The notes beneath the pieces were generated by a model. That model was given only the letters and a program-made list of their open reading frames with translations, ran no database searches and had not been told where the DNA came from. Positions 47,941 to 55,970 of a stretch of 64,000 nt of DNA are shown here, piece by piece. This DNA is from Nocardia camponoti (GTDB taxonomy: Bacteria; Actinomycetota; Actinomycetes; Mycobacteriales; Mycobacteriaceae). The position numbers and the translations under genes were made by a program. The stretch lies in assembly GCF_014646135.1 (NCBI RefSeq), contig NZ_BMMW01000001.1:1443570-1507569 (forward strand), read 5' to 3'. Position 1 is the first letter of the stretch, and each line of letters begins with the position of its first letter.

Positions 47941-48478
47941 GACTCCCCGGCGGCAACCACGCCTGGTCGCCGACCGGGAGCTCGCCGCTGCCGATACCCA
48001 GGTCAAGGCGCGCTCTTTCGTAGAACTCGTTACGGAGTCGGCCGCATTCCTCATACCGCTCTACGTAGTCGGCGTGGCTGGTCTCCATGCCGTTTCCGAC
48101 ATGGCTGAGATCCCACACCGCCTTGTTCCATCGTCGACCTGCCGCGACCGCGTCAGGTGAGCCCAACAGCAACAACGCTTCCCACTTGAGCGCCTTCGCC
48201 TCAGTTGCCTGCCCGAGCATCTCGACACCCTCGGTCAGGTCAATGGGTTGCGCCGCAGCCGGGTATCCCCGCGTAGCGGCCATACGCATAGACACCAGCG
48301 AGTACCCCTTCAACGCATGGGCGAACTCGTTGTACGCGACGAGCCTGCGTTCGTCCCACTTTGAGCGCTCCGCCCGTCGCCACTTGGCCCGTTCACTAAC
48401 GGCGGCGAAGGCGAAGGTGCTTGTGGCCCCGAGTAGAACGCCTAGGACCGTAACCAATTGCTGCACAACATCATTCAC
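47918..48478 (-). CDS. Membrane-anchored protein of unknown function
   Basis: Protein of about 186 residues from GTG 48478. One N-terminal membrane helix (VTVLGVLLGATSTFAFAAV, about 8-26), then a basic stop-transfer stretch and a helical soluble domain (KWDERRLVAYNEFAHALKG, LGQATEAKALKWEALLLLG, ADYVERYEECGRLRNEFYERA). This N-in helix plus four-helix layout is common in actinobacterial hypothetical proteins and often sits near mobile or defence genes. Function unknown. It overlaps the methyltransferase gene tail to tail by 23 bases. Confidence 0.65.
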   Translation of the reverse strand: MNDVVQQLVTVLGVLLGATSTFAFAAVSERAKWRRAERSKWDERRLVAYNEFAHALKGYSLVSMRMAATRGYPAAAQPIDLTEGVEMLGQATEAKALKWEALLLLGSPDAVAAGRRWNKAVWDLSHVGNGMETSHADYVERYEECGRLRNEFYERARLDLGIGSGELPVGDQAWLPPGSLSSPATN

Positions 48479-48650
48479 CCACCTAGAATGCCTGAAATCT
48501 CCGCGATCCGCGGGTACAACCAAGCTCGTCCCCAGCGCAACCACCTGGTTGCCAAACATGTGGCATTTTCGTGCACTCGTTCGCGCAAGCCCTCGATTTC
48601 CGGGCGAAAGTCCAAACGAATGCACGAAAATGCCAATTCCCACGGCACCC

Positions 48651-49301
48651 CTACCGATACTGCGTCGTCCCCGCCGATCCCCGGTTATTGCTCACCAACT
48701 TCGCGAAGCAATCGTCGGCGCTCAATGCGTGCGCGTCGCACCAGGCGTTTGCCGACGCCGGGTCCGAGTACGACGCCCCGCCCAACGTGATCCACCAACC
48801 GTCCAAGTCGAAGGTGGTCCAATCGTTGCTCCACACCAAACGGGCGCCCGGAAACTGCTGACGTAAGCGCTGGTGTTGGGCCAGAATCTCGCTGTTGGTC
48901 CAGTTCACCATGCGACCGTCGAAGTCGGTGGCGACCAAACCCGGCTGCTTCGCCGAAATCTGGGGTACCCACCGGTCGGCGATGGTGGCTGAGACGACGG
49001 GGAGGTCGGCGTTCGCCTGGCCGCGCAGCGAACCGACTGTCTGCGTTGACGGATCCGCAGGCGGAGCCGTGGCAGCGGGCGGGACGACCGCCGTCGCACC
49101 CGGGCCCGCCACTACCGTCGTGGCAACGGTCGCGCTCGCATCGTTTGCTCGTGAGTTGCGCTCACGGCCGATAATGATGATTCCGGCCGCGATCACGCCA
49201 ACCATCAGCGCGGCGACAACAACGAGAATGCCGAGGATCCACGGCCAGCGCGAAGGTGGTTGCTGCGGTGGTCCGTACTGCGGATAACCGGGGTAGCCCA
49301 C
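48651..49301 (-). CDS. Proline-rich, single-pass exported-domain protein
   Basis: Predicted type II membrane protein of 216 residues. Short proline/glycine/tyrosine-rich cytosolic start (YPGYPQYGPPQQPPSRWPW), one helix at about 19-42 (ILGILVVVAALMVGVIAAG), a Ser/Thr/Ala/Pro linker, and an extracellular domain from about 100 (VPQISAKQPGLVATDFDGR, ARLVWSNDWTTFDLDGWWITLGG) with two cysteines (AWCDAHALSADDCF). The GTG at 49301 has GGAGG 5 bases upstream. Similar proteins are widespread in Nocardia-like genomes; function unknown. Confidence 0.75.
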   Translation of the reverse strand: MGYPGYPQYGPPQQPPSRWPWILGILVVVAALMVGVIAAGIIIIGRERNSRANDASATVATTVVAGPGATAVVPPAATAPPADPSTQTVGSLRGQANADLPVVSATIADRWVPQISAKQPGLVATDFDGRMVNWTNSEILAQHQRLRQQFPGARLVWSNDWTTFDLDGWWITLGGASYSDPASANAWCDAHALSADDCFAKLVSNNRGSAGTTQYR

Positions 49302-49396
49302 GATTACCTCCGCTCTCCAGCCGCCCGTGCCTGCCAAGTATTTTAGATTTCTCGGCACGGCCACCGGGCTTCTGTTGCGCAATCGACATGCGCTAG

Positions 49397-49819
49397 CTAA
49401 TTGGTTGCCAACCGCACGATGTTGTAGTCGCGCCCCGCCTTCGCCTGATATTTCCCGTACCGCGGCTGCGCTTCGACGATCGAATTCCACGACTGCGCGC
49501 GGTCAGCTCCGGTGAGTACCTGCGGCGTGACCGCGACCGGGTCGCCATTGGGCAGCGTGACCGTTGCCTGGTCGGGGTGGGCCATGAGGTTGCGGAACCA
49601 GTCGGGGTCGCCGTCGGTGCCGCCCGACGCGACCAGTTCCCAGCTGCCGTCCGGGCCCGGGAACCAGGAGACCGGAGTGTCACGTGGCGTTCCGCTGCGG
49701 CGACCGATGGTGTGCAGAATCAGCACGTCCGTACCCATGAAAGTGCCGTTGCCACTGCGGATCTTACGATTCATGCGGTTGTTCATTGTGTGCTGCATCC
49801 AACGCGAGAAGGCGCCCAT
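49397..49819 (-). CDS. F420-type nitroreductase-family (DDN-like) oxidoreductase
   Basis: Split-barrel flavin/deazaflavin oxidoreductase of 140 residues in the DDN/FDOR family, which uses reduced F420 to reduce quinones or nitro-compounds. Typical sequence: RMNRKIRSGNGTFMGTDVLILHT, then GRRSGTPRDTPVSW (F420 phosphate contacts), WELVASGG, and DPDWFRNLMAHP. fbiD in this window supports an F420 supply. Preceded by AAAGGGAACAC and separate from its neighbours. Confidence 0.88.
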   Translation of the reverse strand: MGAFSRWMQHTMNNRMNRKIRSGNGTFMGTDVLILHTIGRRSGTPRDTPVSWFPGPDGSWELVASGGTDGDPDWFRNLMAHPDQATVTLPNGDPVAVTPQVLTGADRAQSWNSIVEAQPRYGKYQAKAGRDYNIVRLATN

Positions 49820-49921
49820 GATGTGTTCCCTTTCTAGATTATTGGCGGGCGGTCAGCAGGCTCTCATGGAGAAAAATGGGGTCGAATTTCCGCCATGAGA
49901 GCCTGGTGAACAGGTGTCCAG

Positions 49922-50377
49922 TTAGCCCCACTGGCCGGCGATTTGGCGCGTAGTCGCGTTGAGCCGGTTGAACATGTTCGTCACGCCGATCATGAGCACG
50001 ATCGCGGCCAGTTGGCGCTCGTCGAAGTAGCTCGCCGCCGTGTCCCAAAGTTCGTCGGTGACGGCGTCGGGGCGGTCGGCCAAGCGGGTCGCCGCCTCAG
50101 CGAGCGCCAACGCGGCGCGTTCCTCGTCGCTGAAGTACGGGGCTTCGCGCCAGGCGGCGACGGTGTGCAGGCGCTCCTCACTGACACCGGCCTTGCGCGC
50201 GGTCTTCGCGCCACCGTCGACGCAGGCGCTGCACCCGTTGATCTGGCTGACGCGCAGGTGGACCAGTTCGAGCAATTCCCCTTCAACACCGCCACTCTGC
50301 ACCGCCTTCAGCAACGACTGAATCGGGCCCATCGCGTCGGTGAGGACCATCGCCGGGTTCGCCATCCGAGACTGCAT
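49922..50377 (-). CDS. Carboxymuconolactone decarboxylase/AhpD-like protein
   Basis: AhpD-like fold protein of 151 residues from ATG 50377 (GAAGGAG upstream). The redox motif NGCSACVDGG places Cys49 and Cys52 as a CxxC pair; ELLELVHLRVSQINGC and AAIVLMIGVTNMFNRLN are typical of the family. Probably a peroxidase or peroxide-sensing reductase. Divergent from the HTH-NB-ARC gene with a repeated-box region between them. Confidence 0.88.
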   Translation of the reverse strand: MQSRMANPAMVLTDAMGPIQSLLKAVQSGGVEGELLELVHLRVSQINGCSACVDGGAKTARKAGVSEERLHTVAAWREAPYFSDEERAALALAEAATRLADRPDAVTDELWDTAASYFDERQLAAIVLMIGVTNMFNRLNATTRQIAGQWG

Positions 50378-50455
50378 TTTCTTCTCCTTCGATTTCGTTC
50401 CGCTCGCTGCGGTGTGACTCAATAACAGCCGGTCGCGCCACGGATTACGATGGGC

Positions 50456-50490
50456 GTGGGACACCGTGGGACAGTGCGACACCGTCCCAC
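50456..50490. promoter_or_regulatory. Cluster of GTGGGAC boxes
   Basis: GTGGGACA occurs at 50456-50463 and 50466-50473, exactly 10 bp apart (one helical turn), followed by the inverse GTCCCAC at 50484-50490; a further ATGGGACA lies at 50525-50532 by the start of the HTH-NB-ARC gene. The 168-base divergent gap probably holds an operator for both genes, and the HTH protein is the obvious candidate binder. Confidence 0.55.
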
Positions 50491-50545
50491 CACCGCGTTG
50501 TCAGGCAAAGATTTTTGTGCCCACATGGGACAAGAAGGCGAGACG

Positions 50546-52987
50546 ATGGACCACCCGCAAGATCCGCGCCATGAGTTCGCGTCACGCCTGCGCATGGTGC
50601 AGGAACTGTCGGAGCTGGGGGTGCGGGCGCTTGCCCGCGAAACGGGTCTGAGTTCGTCGTCGCTGTCGCGTTATCTGGCTGGGCAGACCGTGCCGCCGTG
50701 GTCGGCCGTCGTCGAGCTGTGCCGGTTCGTCAAACGCGACCCGCGTCCATTGCGTCCGCTGTGGGAGCGCGCGAATACGCTGCTGCCCGCGCCGCCGAAG
50801 ACAAGCCGTCAGATCGCACCGCCGAGCCCGCCGCCGGGCGCGCCACGCAACGACCTGCCACGCGACATCCCCGACTTCACCGGGCGCGAAACCGCCCTCG
50901 CCGACGTGCTCGCCGCCGTGAAGGCGAACCGCGTGGTCGCGATCGACGGCATGGCTGGCGTCGGCAAAACGTCGCTCGCGGTCCACGCCGCGCACCAACT
51001 CGCCGCCGACTACCCCGACGCCCAGCTCTACCTCGACCTGCATGGCTTCACCGACGGCCGCACACCGCTCGACCCCGACGCCGCGTTGCGCGCGCTGCTG
51101 TCGGCGCTGCGGGTGCCGTCGGAGAAGGTTCCTCAGGACGGCGGCGTCGAGGTGCGGGCAGCGTGCTGGCGGTCGGAGTTGGCCGGGCTGCGCGCGGTGA
51201 TCGTGCTCGACAACGCCGCCGACGCCGCCCAAGTCGCGCAATTGTTGCCCGGCGCGGGCGAGTCAGTCGCGATCATTACTAGCCGAAACCGGCTCGTCGA
51301 ACTCGACGACGTACCGCCCGTGACGCTCGACGTGCTCACGCCCGAGGAAAGCGCCGAACTGTTGGTGCGGGCGAGCGGTGACCCGCGCGGCCCCGACGGC
51401 CGACTCGCCCGCGACCCCGACAACACCGCCGAAGTGCTGCGGCTGTGCGGGAATTTGCCGCTGGCATTGCGACTGGCGGCGGCGCGGCTGCGGCACCGGC
51501 CGGGCTGGTCGGTCGGCATCCTCGTTGAGAGAATGGCCGAGGGCCCAAGCGAATTCGACACCGCGTTTTCGATGTCGGTGCGCCAACTCAACCGCGATCA
51601 AGCCCGCCTGTTCCGGCTCACCGGCCTCATCCCGGGCTCGACTTTCACCGATTACGTCGCCGCCGCCGTCGCGGGGGTGCCGCTACGCACCGCGCAGGCG
51701 ATCTTGGAAGACCTCCTCGACGCGCATCTCGTGCAGCAACCGGCCGACGGCCGCTATCGCCTGCACGACCTGGTCCGCCACCACGCCCGACGGGCGACCT
51801 TCGACACCGACAGCGACGCCGATCGTGAACGCGCGCTTGGCCGTGTCCTCGACTACTACGTGCACACCGCCGCCGCCGCTGACGCCGCGATGCCGTTTCT
51901 CTCGCCGACGCGCCCGGTCTCGGCGGGGTCGCCGCCCGCCGCAATGCCGACCTTCCCGAACAAAGACGTCGCGTTTTTCTGGTTCGTCACCGAGTACACG
52001 AACCTCATCTCGGCGTTCTACGCGGCAGTGGAAGTTGGTGCGGCAGTACACGTTTGCGAATTGCCGCGGTTCCTCCGCGCCTACTTCGCAAGACGTTGTG
52101 GGACAACGCATCTCAACGCGCTGTTCGAGCAATCGCTAGTGGCGGCACAGTCGCTGGGAGATCCGCTCCAATTAGCCGAAGCGCACAGCGATTTGGGCTT
52201 CGCCCGTTACAACGCGGGCCGAATGAGCGAAGCGCATGAAGCGTATGCGGCTGCCGCGCCGCTCGTTGCCGGGCTCGGCGATCCGCTTCCGCGCGCTGAG
52301 TTGAGCATGCGCTGTGCTCAATTGCGTTGGGACGAAGGCGATGTCGCTGGTCCGATCGACCTGTTCCGTGAGGCTCGCGCGTTATACGAGCAGGGCGGCT
52401 GCCCGTCGAGTGCGGCGCATGCGCTCGCGAGCGAGGCATGGGCGAAGGTGCAACTCGGCCAGTACGAGGAAGCGAGTTCCCTTGCTACCGAAGCACTTTC
52501 GCATGCGGACGTGTTGCAAGCGCATGTCGCCCTAGGTGTCGCGCTTGCCCCCGCCGACCCAGCCGCCGCGCTAACCCACCTGGACGCCGCACTGGCTTCC
52601 GCCCGCGAAGACGGACACAAGCACAACGAAGCATGGTGTTTGAACTGCGCGGGCGTCGCGTTGCGTCGGATGGGCCGGTACGACGAAGCGCTGGCCAGTC
52701 ACCGCGAAGCGTTCGCGCTGCTCGACGAGCTGTTCGAGGAGCATTGGAAGATCCACTTCCTCAACGCCTACGCCGAAACCTGCCGGTTGGCGGGACAGCC
52801 CGACGAGGCGTTGGCGCTGCACCGGCAGGCGCTGGAAATGGCGCCTGAGCTGGGGCATCGGTACGAGGAAGCGGCGGCGCATCAGGGAATCGCGCTGGTG
52901 CTTGAGGAGAGCGACCCCAACGCCGCCGCAACGCACCGCGCGAAGGCCGACGAACTGCTGGCTTCGCCCCTCGCCAGTGCCCGCTAG
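50546..52987 (+). CDS. HTH-NB-ARC-TPR (STAND) regulator
   Basis: STAND-class ATPase of about 813 residues. XRE-type HTH at about 10-60 (VRALARETGLSSSSLSRYLAG), proline-rich linker, NB-ARC ATPase from about 105 with P-loop GMAGVGKT at 135-142, Walker B LRAVIVLDNAADA and the sensor region LVELDDVPPVTLD, then winged helix and TPR repeats (AEAHSDLGFARYNAGR, AWCLNCAGVALRRMG, IHFLNAYAETCRLAG). This is the AfsR-like architecture without the SARP activator domain. ATG 50546 chosen, ATG 50525 also in frame. Role: ligand- or partner-triggered switch, either regulator or defence-type; not decidable. Stop overlaps the DinB-like stop in CTAG. Confidence 0.85.
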   Translation: MDHPQDPRHEFASRLRMVQELSELGVRALARETGLSSSSLSRYLAGQTVPPWSAVVELCRFVKRDPRPLRPLWERANTLLPAPPKTSRQIAPPSPPPGAPRNDLPRDIPDFTGRETALADVLAAVKANRVVAIDGMAGVGKTSLAVHAAHQLAADYPDAQLYLDLHGFTDGRTPLDPDAALRALLSALRVPSEKVPQDGGVEVRAACWRSELAGLRAVIVLDNAADAAQVAQLLPGAGESVAIITSRNRLVELDDVPPVTLDVLTPEESAELLVRASGDPRGPDGRLARDPDNTAEVLRLCGNLPLALRLAAARLRHRPGWSVGILVERMAEGPSEFDTAFSMSVRQLNRDQARLFRLTGLIPGSTFTDYVAAAVAGVPLRTAQAILEDLLDAHLVQQPADGRYRLHDLVRHHARRATFDTDSDADRERALGRVLDYYVHTAAAADAAMPFLSPTRPVSAGSPPAAMPTFPNKDVAFFWFVTEYTNLISAFYAAVEVGAAVHVCELPRFLRAYFARRCGTTHLNALFEQSLVAAQSLGDPLQLAEAHSDLGFARYNAGRMSEAHEAYAAAAPLVAGLGDPLPRAELSMRCAQLRWDEGDVAGPIDLFREARALYEQGGCPSSAAHALASEAWAKVQLGQYEEASSLATEALSHADVLQAHVALGVALAPADPAAALTHLDAALASAREDGHKHNEAWCLNCAGVALRRMGRYDEALASHREAFALLDELFEEHWKIHFLNAYAETCRLAGQPDEALALHRQALEMAPELGHRYEEAAAHQGIALVLEESDPNAAATHRAKADELLASPLASAR

Positions 52988-53508
52988 CCCATGGTCTTCT
53001 GCCCGTCGATGGCCTCCCGAATGATGTCGGCGTGCCCGGAGTGCTGCGACGTTTCGGCGATGATGTGCATGAGGGCGCGACGGGCACTCCATGTTGCGCC
53101 GGGCTCGAACCAGGGAGCTTCCGGAAGTGGTTGCGTCGCATCGAGATCAGGCAGATTGTTGACGAGTTCCTCAGTGCGCGCGGCAACTTCGGCGTAGTTC
53201 GCGAGCAGCGATTCGAGCGTTTCGCCGTCGACCATCTTGAACCCGTTGGTGTAAGCGGCGATCTGCTCGGGAGTGGGGTTGCTGAAGTCGGGCTGCTCGG
53301 CTGGTCCTTCGACGATGAACCGAGCCCAGGTGTCTTCAACCTCGGCAACGTGCTTGATGAGCCCACCAATGCTGAGCGCACTGACGGTGGGCGTGGCCGC
53401 GGCTTGCTCGGCGGTGAGCCCACGGGTGGTGTAAATCAAAAACCCTCGATGCCGAGCAAGCATCTCAAGCAGGTCGGTTCGTTCTTGGGAGAGAGCGGGT
53501 TTGGTCAT
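52984..53508 (-). CDS. DinB-family protein
   Basis: Four-helix DinB/YfiT-like protein of 174 residues, the fold of mycothiol- or bacillithiol-dependent transferases and thiol-metabolism enzymes. Metal-ligand histidines appear in IGGLIKHVAEVEDTW and ETSQHSGHADIIRE (HxxxH-like), the usual three-His set. Mycothiol use would fit an actinobacterium but is inferred. Converges on the NB-ARC gene with overlapping stops. Confidence 0.87.
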   Translation of the reverse strand: MTKPALSQERTDLLEMLARHRGFLIYTTRGLTAEQAAATPTVSALSIGGLIKHVAEVEDTWARFIVEGPAEQPDFSNPTPEQIAAYTNGFKMVDGETLESLLANYAEVAARTEELVNNLPDLDATQPLPEAPWFEPGATWSARRALMHIIAETSQHSGHADIIREAIDGQKTMG

Positions 53509-53553
53509 GGGGTCACGGTAGGCGGTGGGCCTGAGACATTCGAGCGTTGCACC

Positions 53554-54930
53554 TCATCCAGCAGGCAAAAGGCGGGTGATTACTGTTCCCAGCTGCGCTA
53601 CCGTCCTGCATTCGTGCATCGTGATCGACTCCGCGTACGTCAAGGCCGCTGAATCGCCGGTGCCCCACGAACGTGATGGTTCAGGGTTCAGCCAGTACGC
53701 GTGCTTTGCGCTGTCCATCATCGCGTGCAAAGCGGCGAGGTTTGGGTCGGTGCGGTTTGTTCGGCCGTCGCCCAAGATCAGGAGGCTGGTTCGTGGGCCC
53801 AGTGCGTCTAGGTAGTTGTCTACGAAGCCCTGCAATGCCTCGCCGTAATTGCTCGAACCGTAACGGGCGACCGGGGATTCGCGGACGATGCGGGTCGCTA
53901 AGCCCGGTTCCGTTGGTTCGCCCGGGCGGAAGTAGTCAGTGATTTCAGCGCAGGAGTCGACGAAGCCGAAGCTGCGGACTCGGCTGAATTGGTCTTGGAG
54001 TGCCTGGACCAGGGTGAGCGTGAACTCCGCGAAGCCGGTCACCGAGCCCGAAATATCAGCTAGCACAACGAGTTCCGGTCGACCGTGCGCGCGGGCACGC
54101 AGCACGACATCGATCGGGACGCCACCCGTCGCCATCGAGCGACGCAGTGTCCGACGCATATCGATCTGCCCACGCACGGCCTTCTTGCGGCGAGCCGCCA
54201 GGCGCGTCGCGAGCTTGCGAGCGAGCGGGTGCACGAGCTTGCGCATCTCGACCAGGTCTTGCTCGCGAGCACCGAGGAAATCGATTGCCTCCGAGCCTGA
54301 TTGGACGCCGCGTCGCGCGATATAGTCGGTGCCGCGCAACTGCGCTGACCGCAGTCTCGCTTCGGTTTGGACCTCGGTGCGGAAACGCTCGACGCGACGT
54401 CGCGCTTCGATACTGTGCACCGCCGCGTCGAATTGCCCTGAACCGCCTAGCATTTCAGTAACTTGCTCGGTAATGCGGTCGGGATTAAGGGTTTTCATCG
54501 TCATGTACGACGACCAGCCCGCACCGGACGCGTTGCTGATCCGGTTGGCCGTCTCCCCCGCACCCCCGTACGCGCCGAACGTTTCCAGCGCTTCGCGCGC
54601 GAGCTTCGCGGTGTCCTCGCCCGCGACCAAGGCCGACGTCAGCTTCTCGCGCATCGCGGCAGGGTCGGCGTCTGCGCGCACGACGGGACGCGGAATGTCG
54701 AGGAAGAACAGGTCAAAGAGCTGGTCGAACACGCTGCGCTGACCGTTGCGTCGCAGTAGGCACGCGGCGAGCCCGGACCGCAGAATGCGCGGGTCGTCGG
54801 TGCCGAGCGCGACGATGGCGTCGGCGGCATCGATCGTCTCGCTCGGCCCGGCATGCACCCCGTGCGCACGCAGGAGGGTGACGAAGTCTACGAGACGCTG
54901 GGAATCGATCGGGCGCAAAGGAGCACTCAT
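53554..54930 (-). CDS. VWA-domain (CoxE-like) protein
   Basis: Protein of 458 residues of the CoxE/VWA-containing group that works with MoxR ATPases in metal-cofactor insertion or protein remodelling. Residues about 1-110 form an all-helical start (FVTLLRAHGVHAGPSETID); the C-terminal VWA domain begins near 280 with ELVVLADISGSVTGF (MIDAS DxSxS) and has RIVRESPVARYGSSNYGEAL and LLILGDGRTN. It is translated from an ATG overlapping the 46-codon ORF by ATGA, and lies downstream of moxR. Confidence 0.9.
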   Translation of the reverse strand: MSAPLRPIDSQRLVDFVTLLRAHGVHAGPSETIDAADAIVALGTDDPRILRSGLAACLLRRNGQRSVFDQLFDLFFLDIPRPVVRADADPAAMREKLTSALVAGEDTAKLAREALETFGAYGGAGETANRISNASGAGWSSYMTMKTLNPDRITEQVTEMLGGSGQFDAAVHSIEARRRVERFRTEVQTEARLRSAQLRGTDYIARRGVQSGSEAIDFLGAREQDLVEMRKLVHPLARKLATRLAARRKKAVRGQIDMRRTLRRSMATGGVPIDVVLRARAHGRPELVVLADISGSVTGFAEFTLTLVQALQDQFSRVRSFGFVDSCAEITDYFRPGEPTEPGLATRIVRESPVARYGSSNYGEALQGFVDNYLDALGPRTSLLILGDGRTNRTDPNLAALHAMMDSAKHAYWLNPEPSRSWGTGDSAALTYAESITMHECRTVAQLGTVITRLLPAG

Positions 54931-55067
54931 CGCGCGCCGCCCGCCTCGAACGCCCTGCGCGTAACCCGGGCCATAGTCGGCGCGGCGACACCGACGGCGG
55001 TCGCGCGAAACCCGTCCGCCCGGCGCACTCGACGAACTGCGTCACGCTCAAGCACGCGGCCCTTCAT
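54927..55067 (-). CDS. 46-residue basic ORF between moxR and the VWA gene
   Basis: An intact 46-codon frame bridges the gap exactly: its ATG overlaps the moxR stop as ATGA (55064-55067), and its stop overlaps the VWA-gene start as ATGA (54927-54930). It begins MKGRVLERDAVRRVRRADG and ends RAFEAGGAR; it is strongly basic, with a central short hydrophobic stretch TAVGVAAPTMA. Double four-base coupling in a tight operon argues for real translation, either to make a small partner of the MoxR/VWA machine or to keep ribosomes moving into the VWA gene. Family unknown. Confidence 0.65.
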   Translation of the reverse strand: MKGRVLERDAVRRVRRADGFRATAVGVAAPTMARVTRRAFEAGGAR

Positions 55068-55945
55068 TCCAGCCCATCCACTCGCGGGTCCAAAGCCAAC
55101 TTCTCAATCGCGACCCGATGATCCGACTGGTATTTCAACAGCACCCCAAGCGTCGACCGCACCACTTCACGACCCAAAGTCCGCGCACCCAACGCGACCA
55201 AAGTGCTTGCCCAGTCGACGGTTTCGGCGATCGACGGCACCTTCCGCAACGGCAGCTGACGTAACGCGCCTACCGTCGTCACCACCGAATCACGCAGGGC
55301 CGCATCAAGTTCCGGCACCTTCAACGCCACGATCTGGCGTTCCAACTCGGCACTCGGGTAGTCGATGTGCAGGTACAGGCAGCGACGCTTCAACGCCTCG
55401 GACAGCTCGCGGTCGGCGTTCGACGTCAAAATCACGAACGGTCGACGGCGGGCGCGCACGGTGCCCAATTCCGGGATGCTCACCTGGAAATCGCTTAACA
55501 CCTCAAGCAGCAGACCCTCCAACTCGACGTCAGCCTTGTCGAGTTCGTCGATCAACAGCACCGTCGGCGTCGGGCTAGAAATCGCCGCCAACAACGGCCG
55601 CGCGAGCAGGAATTCCTCGGCGAAAACGTGGTCGCGCGTGCTGTCCCAGCCGACTGAATCCGACGCCGTAATCGCGAGCAACTGCTTCGCGTGGTTCCAC
55701 TCATACAGCGCACGCGCCTCGTCAATGCCCTCGTAGCACTGCAATCGCAGCAGCTCAGCGTCGGTCGCGGCGGCAACGGCCTTCGCCAGCTCGGTCTTGC
55801 CAACGCCAGCCGGGCCCTCGATCAGCAACGGCTTGCCGAGGCGGTCGGCGAGGAAGACCGCGGTGGCGATGTCGACGGAACCGAGGTAACCCGACGCGGC
55901 AAGGCGCTGGGTCACCTCGTCGACCGACGCAAATAACTTACTCAT
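55064..55945 (-). CDS. MoxR-family AAA+ ATPase
   Basis: MoxR-type AAA+ chaperone of 293 residues. Walker A GPAGVGKTELAKAV at 44-57, LLRLQCYEGID, Walker B TVLLIDELDKAD, sensor I VILTSNADRELSEALKRRC with the arginine finger region, and the C-terminal lid. MoxR proteins assemble or activate metal-containing complexes with VWA partners, and the VWA gene lies in the same operon. ATG at 55945; downstream coupling through the 46-codon ORF. Confidence 0.93.
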   Translation of the reverse strand: MSKLFASVDEVTQRLAASGYLGSVDIATAVFLADRLGKPLLIEGPAGVGKTELAKAVAAATDAELLRLQCYEGIDEARALYEWNHAKQLLAITASDSVGWDSTRDHVFAEEFLLARPLLAAISSPTPTVLLIDELDKADVELEGLLLEVLSDFQVSIPELGTVRARRRPFVILTSNADRELSEALKRRCLYLHIDYPSAELERQIVALKVPELDAALRDSVVTTVGALRQLPLRKVPSIAETVDWASTLVALGARTLGREVVRSTLGVLLKYQSDHRVAIEKLALDPRVDGLE

Positions 55946-55970
55946 CAGTAACAGTCTAAAACGGGTGCGA

